Part shown: one piece after another, positions 29,854-35,849 of the stretch
Position numbering within the stretch: position 1 is the stretch's first letter
How the letters are laid out: every line of letters starts with the position of its first letter
IMG/VR virus record: IMGVR_UViG_3300035212_000044
Location: 1-35,849 of that record
Strand: one strand, 5' to 3'
Length of the DNA: 35,849 nt
Source of the DNA: a virus
The notes under the pieces: model-generated
Database searches by the model: none
Told to the model about the DNA's origin: nothing
The model's input: only the letters and a program-made list of their open reading frames with translations
Translations under genes and position numbers: made by a program

Positions 29854-30341
29854 TTTGCTGTTCTTGAGAGAATGTCAGTCTTGGCCTGGGAGCCAGCAGA
29901 CGATCCGAAGTAGTAGGCAATGATGCCCGTCCACGCAGTACCCAAGCTGCCCAGCATCATCAAGATCGCCGGGTTGCCGCTGTCGATCTGGTTGAAGAAC
30001 ATCATGACCATGATGCCAAAGAAGCCAATGGTGACTGCGCCAGCCAAGATGGGTGGCATCAGGCTGCGAGTGGTGGCCTGCATGTCCCTGGCTGACTTGC
30101 GGTCCTCAACTTCCAGCTTCTCAAAGTTCAGGCCCAGTTCCTGCGCTTGTTTTTGCAATTCGATCTCTGCGATCTTGACCTGGGCAATCTGCTCGGCTGA
30201 CAGTTTGTTGTTGGAGATCATGTCTCCCACTTTGTCAGGGTCAACCCCAATGGCCTTGGAGATGGCCGACACAGCCATGCCTGCCAGTGGGCCACCCATC
30301 GCCGTAGCGATGGTGGGTGCAATTTGTTTGAGCCAGTCCAT
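29850..30341 (-). CDS. Holin-like membrane protein
   Basis: 163 aa. A weakly hydrophobic N-terminal part (residues 8-30) and charged helical region (45-92, LSAEQIAQVKIAEIELQKQA) precede two strong membrane helices at 96-116 (PPILAGAVTIGFFGIMVMMF) and 124-146 (PAILMMLGSLGTAWTGIIAY). The layout resembles the three-TM holins of gene-transfer agents and many phages. It lies directly upstream of the endolysin, ATGA-coupled. It would form the holes that let the lysin reach the cell wall. Confidence 0.82.
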   Translation of the reverse strand: MDWLKQIAPTIATAMGGPLAGMAVSAISKAIGVDPDKVGDMISNNKLSAEQIAQVKIAEIELQKQAQELGLNFEKLEVEDRKSARDMQATTRSLMPPILAGAVTIGFFGIMVMMFFNQIDSGNPAILMMLGSLGTAWTGIIAYYFGSSAGSQAKTDILSRTAK

Positions 30342-30343
30342 GC

Positions 30344-30799
30344 TTACCCCTTTAGGTCAAAACTTAGGTTTGGATGGCGGGGATACTGAACCACTCGCTC
30401 GCCCTCTGGGCATTTGTATTTAATCGTCGCCAGCAAAGTGGCCCTGCCATCAGCGATCTTTTCTTTTTGCACCATCGTAAGCTGGTACGTGAAGGTGTCA
30501 ATTTCTGGCCCTGCTGGGCCGCTAAACTTGCTGGCCGTGGTAGTCGCTGCATGGACCATGCCCGCAGCATCTCGAATGCTTGGGGTAAAACTTTCAACAG
30601 AGCAATCGTCGCGCTTTTTGATCCGCGCAACGGTGACGTTAATTGGCTCACCGGCCTGCGCCACGATCTTGAAGTTCTCAGGAGACCATTCGATGATGGC
30701 CCTGTCAAGCCAACCAAATTTGTCGGCCAGCGTGTAACTGCCGCCTAGCGCGGCAACGCTTGCGGCAACTGCTCCGATGGCCTTGGTAAGGTCAACCAT
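30344..30799 (-). CDS. Membrane-anchored lysis-region protein
   Basis: 151 aa. Residues 6-24 (AIGAVAASVAALGGSYTLAD) form a likely membrane anchor or signal sequence. The rest is a beta-rich domain (NVTVARIKKRDDCSVESFTP; YQLTMVQKEKIADGRATLLA) with two Cys. It is encoded between holin-type genes, so a periplasmic lysis or spanin-like accessory is possible, but there is no lipobox and no coiled coil. Function unproven. Confidence 0.65.
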   Translation of the reverse strand: MVDLTKAIGAVAASVAALGGSYTLADKFGWLDRAIIEWSPENFKIVAQAGEPINVTVARIKKRDDCSVESFTPSIRDAAGMVHAATTTASKFSGPAGPEIDTFTYQLTMVQKEKIADGRATLLATIKYKCPEGERVVQYPRHPNLSFDLKG

Positions 30800-30800
30800 C

Positions 30801-31046
30801 TCAGTGCCCTTTGATCCAGCTTAAGGTAAACCCTACTCCACTGGAAATGAATGACACAAAAGCCATTCCAGCCCAAAACCCACCACGGCCTTGGTTCGCA
30901 AGGGCCACCAGTTTCTCGACATGACTTTCCATCTTGTCGATCTTGGTGCTCATCTCATCGAAGCGGCGTTCGTAACCCTTGACGCGCTCCCACAAGACTC
31001 CGTACTTCACTGGGTCGATCTCGGCCATTTCTGCTGATTCCATCAT
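30801..31046 (-). CDS. Small membrane protein of the XhlA type, possible second holin
   Basis: 81 aa. A coiled-coil segment (WERVKGYERRFDEMSTKIDK, then MESHVEKLVALANQGRG) precedes one C-terminal membrane helix (GMAFVSFISSGVGFTLSWIK). This is the shape of haemolysin XhlA-like proteins that work with holins. The start may be either ATG at 31046-31041 or the one at residue 7. It is placed at the head of the lysis genes, after the ejection proteins. Confidence 0.7.
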   Translation of the reverse strand: MMESAEMAEIDPVKYGVLWERVKGYERRFDEMSTKIDKMESHVEKLVALANQGRGGFWAGMAFVSFISSGVGFTLSWIKGH

Positions 31047-31075
31047 GAAAGTTCCCGTATTTTAACTAATTTGTA

Positions 31076-32947
31076 TTAAGGCGCAAGGTAGTTTTGTTTG
31101 GTAGTTTTTGGGGCCAGTTGGTTTGGCTGTTGCAGTGATTGTTCAAACTGCTTTTTTACTTGGCGTGTACGCGCAACTTCAGCGGCTGTTTGCACACCAG
31201 GTATGCGCACTGGCAATTTCTGCAAAGCCTCAAGGCCACGCAAGACAGCACCAGAAGTGTTGCTGTAATTGACAGCGCCAGGCTCTTTGACCACCACATC
31301 TTTGATGGCATCTCGTAGATCCATGATCTGATCACGGCCAGATTTGCCATACATGTAAACCAGCTTGTCTTCGTTGTCCAATTGATTGATCAACGTGTTC
31401 AGGTTTCTGAAAGACATCTGATCACCTTTGGTGAGCATCTCTTTCATCTGTTGAATGGTCTGGCCTTGCAATTCTTTGTAGGCTTGTTGGCCGGCTGGTC
31501 CACCTTTTTTCAGCAAAGTGGTGACCGTGCGCATTTCTTCCAAAGAGCCGTCCAACACAATATGCTTGAACACATCGTCAAGCGCCACCCTGCGGTCAGC
31601 GTAGCCAGATTTGGTGCTCAACAGCTTGTCCACTCTGGACACGTCTTCAAACTGCTTTGCCAATTGCTCTCTGGCTTTGCGTGCTGCTTGATACAACTCA
31701 CCGCCGGCACCCTCACCCATCTGGGTAATGATGTTCTTCATAGGCTTGGCGTTTGCCGAATCTTTGACCGTGCCAATTTGTTGGTAGATGTCTTCAAGCG
31801 CACGCACAGAAATTGCGCCAGTGTTTTGTGGGTCATTCATTCTCAATGACTCAGCCACAGAATCCAAAATTGGATCTAGCTTTTGGCGCTGTGTTGGTGT
31901 CTTGGTGTTGATGTAATCCAGCAAACTTTGATACGGCACTTGTTGCAATGTCTCGCCAGCGTTGTCGGCTCGGGCATACAACTGCTTGTAAGCATCAAAT
32001 TTCTTGGTGTACTCGTCGTTCAACGCCTTGTCTACGATTCGGCCCACAGCCCTCATCTGCGTTGGGTCGGCAACTTCTGCACCGACTTCGCTAGTCATGC
32101 GTTCAAAGTTGTTGATGATGTCTTGTTTTTGGCCGGTCTTAAATGTTCTGGCTTTTTCAGACAATTCAACTTTTACGTCTTCAGGAATGCCAGCAATGAC
32201 GCCACGCTGAACTTCAGACTCAAACTGTTGCTTTTGTAAATTCTTTTCACGCTCACCAGCCGTGGCACGAATGCCCAAACGCTGCAAACGCTCTTGGCGC
32301 ATCAGATCTTCTGCGGTAGTCGCAGCGCCCATGCCCTGCATTTGAGGCTGTTGTGGCGTTGGCAAGACTCTTGCCAAAGCGTTTTGCACTGGTGGTGCCA
32401 TTTGCGCAACCATTGGCCGCAGGGCAGCGCCGGTCTGCTGTATGGCAGGAAAAGCCAGAGCGTTCAACGAAGTGCCAACACTACCAAGTGTTGGCGGCAG
32501 TGCCGCAGTCAACGGCTGCAAGAACTCGCCAACGGCACCCAACGCTTGCCTTGCGGTTTGTGTACGGGGTTGGTACTGAACAGCCTTCATGCCTGCTTCC
32601 ATAGCCCTGCGGCCTTCTGGCGTGTTAATGCCTTGACCGCTGGCAGCAAGTGAGATGCCACCGGCAATTGGAGAGATTAAACCTCCGGCCAAAGTCGCAC
32701 CCAGCGCCAGCGGTGTTTCTATGATGCCCGAGATTCGGTCACGCATAGACACCTCTGGTGGCTTAACGCCAGTCACAACATTTTCAGCGCCTGGGATTGC
32801 CGCAGCCGAACCCAAACCGATGGTCTTGTAAAAGTCCATCTTGGGGATCTGGCTGTAAAACTTTTGGTGCAGTGAGTCAGCCAATGTCAGGTCAGGAACA
32901 TCGTTGTACTGAGGGTACTGTGTTCTAAATTCAGCAAGTGTTGCCAT
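31076..32947 (-). CDS. Internal virion (DNA-ejection) protein, large
   Basis: 623 aa. The opening AEFRTQYPQYNDVPDLTLAD, then SLHQKFYSQIPKMDFY, is a motif I recall at the start of ejection or internal virion proteins of short-tailed phages. A hydrophobic, Gly/Ala-rich stretch at about 75-105 (IETPLALGATLAGGLISPIA) could insert in the membrane during ejection. The remainder is long helices rich in Lys, Gln and Glu. In P22 three proteins (gp7, gp16, gp20) leave with the DNA; this gene and the next two upstream probably play those parts. Confidence 0.75.
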   Translation of the reverse strand: MATLAEFRTQYPQYNDVPDLTLADSLHQKFYSQIPKMDFYKTIGLGSAAAIPGAENVVTGVKPPEVSMRDRISGIIETPLALGATLAGGLISPIAGGISLAASGQGINTPEGRRAMEAGMKAVQYQPRTQTARQALGAVGEFLQPLTAALPPTLGSVGTSLNALAFPAIQQTGAALRPMVAQMAPPVQNALARVLPTPQQPQMQGMGAATTAEDLMRQERLQRLGIRATAGEREKNLQKQQFESEVQRGVIAGIPEDVKVELSEKARTFKTGQKQDIINNFERMTSEVGAEVADPTQMRAVGRIVDKALNDEYTKKFDAYKQLYARADNAGETLQQVPYQSLLDYINTKTPTQRQKLDPILDSVAESLRMNDPQNTGAISVRALEDIYQQIGTVKDSANAKPMKNIITQMGEGAGGELYQAARKAREQLAKQFEDVSRVDKLLSTKSGYADRRVALDDVFKHIVLDGSLEEMRTVTTLLKKGGPAGQQAYKELQGQTIQQMKEMLTKGDQMSFRNLNTLINQLDNEDKLVYMYGKSGRDQIMDLRDAIKDVVVKEPGAVNYSNTSGAVLRGLEALQKLPVRIPGVQTAAEVARTRQVKKQFEQSLQQPNQLAPKTTKQNYLAP

Positions 32948-34543
32948 TTATTGGCCCCTAATTCCAAGTCCAAGTGGATCGTTGTTTGTTGCGCCAACTG
33001 CACTTGGAATGCCGGTTATAAACTTAGGCGAAATGTTTTTTGCACCTGGCCCTGCTTGAATTTTCATAGACTCAATAGCCAATCGCCTTGCTCTGGCTTT
33101 TTGTTTTACAACTTCAGGATTGTCATTAATTTGTGGAAAGTATTTTTCATCTTCTCTGGCAAATTCTGAATCTGAAATTACAGCGCCAGATTCTTTTCTC
33201 AACACAGCAGTAATGAAGTTTGATTTTGCTTGATTGACTTGTTGTTGCGCTGTGCTGGTGCCGCCCAAAGCACTTGGCAAGACTCGGCCCAAGGTTCCGC
33301 CAATAAATGGGGTCTGCTCAATCACCGCACCTTTCAAAACGCCTTTTTTGGCCAAGTCTTCCAAAATGGTTTCGGCTTCTAGCATCCTGATGCCAAACGC
33401 CGTAGCGTTGGCTTGCCCCTCGTTAAGTGCCGTGGATTTGCCACGCAGTTGTGTTGGACCAGCAGCAGAAGCAACCCCAGGTGCGGCAGCGACAGCGGGT
33501 TGATCCAGCACACTGGTCATGCCTGGGATGGCTTGCGTTGCTGGTGCTGGCATACGTGGCCCAGGCATACCCGCACCAGGTGCCGCTGGAGCAGCCGCAG
33601 GCGCAGCGCCACCAATTGAAACAGGGAAAGCCTGCAAGGTGCGCTTGTTCACACCAACAATTGAGCCATCTTCAGCTTCTTTAAGTTCAAAGCCAGGATT
33701 GGCCTGTTCAAACGCAAACTTTTCCTGCGCCAAACTGAGTTGACCTTGTGATGTACGAAGTTGACTGCGACCGATGTCAATGCGCTCTTGCTCACCCGGA
33801 GCCATCATCTTAGGGGTACGACTGACTTCGGTAATTTGACCTGTCAACGGTTGGAACGTGCGGTCAATCAACACATTGCCGGTGTCCTTAGTGGACAGTT
33901 GCGGCTTGTTCATCTCCATGAACTTTTCGGTGCCCAGCTTGGACTCGTTGATCAAACGGTTTAAGCCACCCGGGGTCTGCAACAATTGTTGAATGCGGGC
34001 CATTGACTGGTCCACCGTGATACCACGGGCTTCCAATGCTTTGCCGATTACGGGGTCAGCATGGTTGGCGCGGTGCCACTGCATGTATCTTTCGGCAGCA
34101 TCGGGCGAGGCTGGGTCAAGCGTTTCAAGAAAACCACGCGACTGTTTTAGTTTATCGTCAAGCAACTTAGATTGAGCAGCCGCCAATGTCGTAGGCTGTG
34201 CTGCTACATCACCTTGTAACTTTTGCTGTGTCGTGCGGGCAGTCTGCAAATCAACTAAACCCTTTTCAATACCGGGCAACTTGGAGCCAAAGCCACCAGT
34301 CGAGAGTGACCCACGCAGCCTGTTGATGTCAATTTCACCGGTCTGTGGGTTGTACGCCTCGGCGTATGCGCGGTTCAGCGCATTGGTTGATTCTTGCTCA
34401 CGCTGCACTTGCCGCATTTGCAACTGGGCCAGTTGGTTTTGCTGCTGTGCGCCTTGGATAGCTGCCACACGACCGTACTGAGCCAGTGGGTCTTGTAGTT
34501 CGATGCCTCTGACGGCCAATGAGATGTTGGGATTAGTTGCCAT
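32948..34543 (-). CDS. Internal virion (DNA-ejection) protein
   Basis: 531 aa, mostly helical and Gln/Ala-rich, with a Pro/Ala/Gly linker at about 310-360. The C-terminal segment (AKSNFITAVLRKESGAVISD, then SEFAREDEKYFPQINDNPEV) is strongly conserved among internal virion proteins of podoviruses. No lytic transglycosylase motif was found. It directly precedes the large ejection gene with no gap, and is preceded by the gp7-like gene. Role inferred by analogy with P22 gp16/gp20. Confidence 0.78.
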   Translation of the reverse strand: MATNPNISLAVRGIELQDPLAQYGRVAAIQGAQQQNQLAQLQMRQVQREQESTNALNRAYAEAYNPQTGEIDINRLRGSLSTGGFGSKLPGIEKGLVDLQTARTTQQKLQGDVAAQPTTLAAAQSKLLDDKLKQSRGFLETLDPASPDAAERYMQWHRANHADPVIGKALEARGITVDQSMARIQQLLQTPGGLNRLINESKLGTEKFMEMNKPQLSTKDTGNVLIDRTFQPLTGQITEVSRTPKMMAPGEQERIDIGRSQLRTSQGQLSLAQEKFAFEQANPGFELKEAEDGSIVGVNKRTLQAFPVSIGGAAPAAAPAAPGAGMPGPRMPAPATQAIPGMTSVLDQPAVAAAPGVASAAGPTQLRGKSTALNEGQANATAFGIRMLEAETILEDLAKKGVLKGAVIEQTPFIGGTLGRVLPSALGGTSTAQQQVNQAKSNFITAVLRKESGAVISDSEFAREDEKYFPQINDNPEVVKQKARARRLAIESMKIQAGPGAKNISPKFITGIPSAVGATNNDPLGLGIRGQ

Positions 34544-34552
34544 TTTCAGTCC

Positions 34553-35308
34553 TTACGGGGCGTAACCCATTGGGCCTTGACCCGAGTACCCAACAGTTGG
34601 TGTCGGAGGACGCAGTGCGTTTAAGTATTGCTGACCCTGATAGTAGTTCAGACCAGTGCTCAAGGCACCAGTCAACGCGTTGGCACCACCCACGTAACCC
34701 GAGGCTCGGGCTTGACCGGCAGCACCAAAAGCCTCACTTGCACCTTGACCGTAAGCACCCAACGCATTGCTTATTCCCGAAGCCATATTTTGACCCGCTG
34801 CTCCGACTTGCTGTGCCGAAGTTTGACCAACACCGGCCAACGACTGAAGTGGGTTTAAACGGGCGCTGCGTTCAGTTTGATAACGGTTAAAAGCGTTCTG
34901 GTACTCCTGCGATCCAAGGTCTTGACCAAATCGCTGGATGCCCTTAAGCGTAGAACCCGAGAGCAGGCCACCACGAGCAGCAGCGGATCGCTCCAGACCC
35001 TTCATCCCCTCGGACATCCTAAATGAATAACCGGGGTCTTGCTGAAACTGCGACATACCAAAAGGCGTGTAATCTGTCGCACCTTCTAGTTTGTTTAGTG
35101 CCCGCAATCCTACATCGCGAAACGGTTGCTGCAATTCAATTTGTCGATTAAATTGCTCACGTTGAAGTGCAATTTGTTGATCAGCAATTTGCTTTTGAAT
35201 TTGCGCGGATTGGTCAGCAGCGCCAGCTTGCGCCTCGGCTGCTTTACCAGACGCTCGACCGCCAATTAATGCACTGCCGACAACGGCACCAGCTACCCAA
35301 AATGTCAT
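34553..35308 (-). CDS. gp7-like DNA transfer protein
   Basis: 251 aa. A hydrophobic start (FWVAGAVVGSALIGGRASGK) is followed by a Gln-rich coiled coil (QIQKQIADQQIALQREQFNR). Then comes the diagnostic DPGYSFRMSEGMKGLERSAA, ARGGLLSGSTLKGIQRFGQD and QEYQNAFNRYQTERSARLNP, and a Gly/Ala-rich end. This matches the P22 gp7-type ejection family as I know it (gp7 is 229 aa). It is first in the ejection trio and ATGA-coupled to the cupin-like gene (35305-35308). Confidence 0.8.
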   Translation of the reverse strand: MTFWVAGAVVGSALIGGRASGKAAEAQAGAADQSAQIQKQIADQQIALQREQFNRQIELQQPFRDVGLRALNKLEGATDYTPFGMSQFQQDPGYSFRMSEGMKGLERSAAARGGLLSGSTLKGIQRFGQDLGSQEYQNAFNRYQTERSARLNPLQSLAGVGQTSAQQVGAAGQNMASGISNALGAYGQGASEAFGAAGQARASGYVGGANALTGALSTGLNYYQGQQYLNALRPPTPTVGYSGQGPMGYAP

Positions 35309-35772
35309 AGTGACACCTCAATTTGTTTGTTCTTGACCGTGTTGCCCAAAGCATACATCGAATCGGGTTCTACCTCAACCAGATCGGCTTCGGCTTTCTC
35401 GACCGTTGTTGCCTCAATGGCGTGAAACGTCATGCAAAGCGCATCAGTAACTGCGTACACTGCCCGCTTTGTCCCGGGTTTGCTTTGAAACAAGTGAGGC
35501 CCGGTGACCTCTTGCACATTACCCTCACCGTCCGTGATCGCCACGGTGCCTGACACGATGAGGTACAAGTGTTCTTTCTTGTGGATTGCCCCAACTACCA
35601 GCACTCCGGCGTGACGAAACACTTCGCGGCAGTACATACCGCCGTGGAAATAGTGCTTTGTCTTGGGTTCGTATTGCGGCAGTTTTGACAACTCTTGCTG
35701 CAACGATTCTACCTTTTGCCGCATCATTTGAGGCGGCGCAACAGCGAACCCTTCACCGTAAGTCACTTGCAT
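35305..35772 (-). CDS. Cupin-like phage protein
   Basis: 155 aa. The core GGMYCREVFRHAGVLVVGAI, then HKKEHLYLIVSGTVAITDGE and GPHLFQSKPGTKRAVYAVTD, has the beta-barrel pattern of cupin or cyclic-nucleotide-binding folds. One metal ligand set may be H (KKEHLYLIVSG) with nearby Glu. It could be a small enzyme or a virion-associated binding protein. It overlaps both neighbours (TGATG upstream, ATGA downstream). No substrate can be named. Confidence 0.72.
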   Translation of the reverse strand: MQVTYGEGFAVAPPQMMRQKVESLQQELSKLPQYEPKTKHYFHGGMYCREVFRHAGVLVVGAIHKKEHLYLIVSGTVAITDGEGNVQEVTGPHLFQSKPGTKRAVYAVTDALCMTFHAIEATTVEKAEADLVEVEPDSMYALGNTVKNKQIEVSL

Positions 35773-35849
35773 CAGGTCACCTCGCGGCCAGAAACCCGCA
35801 TGTTGATGGCGGTGGCGGTTCCAGCGATTGTACTGATGAAGTCGCCGGG
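35772..35849 (-). CDS. Structural protein, C-terminal part (cut by the window edge)
   Basis: The last 25 codons and the stop of a frame entering from the window end: PGDFISTIAGTATAINMRVS, then GREVT. The stop overlaps the cupin-like start (TGATG). It reads in frame with the partial gene at 1-231 if the window is circular. The two together look like one small beta-rich virion protein known from related phages. Confidence 0.72.
   Translation of the reverse strand, partial: PGDFISTIAGTATAINMRVSGREVT

Noticed and set aside
1-35849. tRNA genes, integrase, attachment site or insertion sequence
   Set aside because: No cloverleaf-like sequence, recombinase signature or terminal inverted repeats were noticed on reading both strands. 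This is by eye, so a tRNA scan could still find one.

Overview
The window looks like an essentially complete, circularly permuted genome of a short-tailed (P22-like, podovirus-type) tailed phage of a Gram-negative bacterium. The evidence is a P22-type portal, scaffold and coat set, gp4- and gp10-like tail-closure proteins, a tailspike, P22-style ejection proteins, an Sf6-like small terminase and a large terminase. The last minus-strand reading frame (35849 to 35772) and the first (231 to 1) look like the two halves of one structural gene and join in frame, so the window ends are probably arbitrary cuts in a circular map. Sigma-70-like promoters, AGGAG-type ribosome sites and consensus DnaA boxes suggest a proteobacterial host. 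A freshwater betaproteobacterium is a guess from the general feel of the proteins, not something shown here. No integrase, CI-type repressor, tRNA or CRISPR array was seen, so the phage is probably virulent or has lost its lysogeny genes.

Layout. A control region at 21611-21776 separates two transcription units. Rightward (+ strand, 21777-29428) lies the early region: small unknown proteins, a RecA-like ATPase, a DUF669-type ssDNA-binding protein, a Cas4-like nuclease, an SF2 helicase, a DUF3310 protein and several tiny Cys-rich or membrane proteins, many joined by ATGA overlaps. Leftward (- strand) lie a YdaS/Cro-like regulator, a primase-helicase, an array of CGGTAC repeats, a RusA-like resolvase and the small terminase. 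These are followed by a probable DnaA-dependent origin (17725-18001), a 470-aa unknown protein, the large terminase, small basic proteins, a GroES homologue, the portal, a tailspike and a second fibre, scaffold, coat and the tail-closure proteins. The unit then crosses the window ends to a cupin-like protein, three ejection proteins and the lysis genes, and meets the early operon head-on at 29416-29428.

Regulation. A 17-bp palindrome, TCTAGC-N5-GCTAGA, occurs five times, each time in or beside a promoter: three times in the control region, once before the DUF3310 gene (27460) and once before an isolated plus-strand gene inside the late block (16091). In four cases it overlaps a -10-like TAGAAT or TAGACT hexamer. 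The Cro-like protein encoded beside the triple site is the obvious candidate to bind it. This small regulon, the DnaA-box origin between the terminase genes and the phased CGGTAC array are the most interesting parts of the window.
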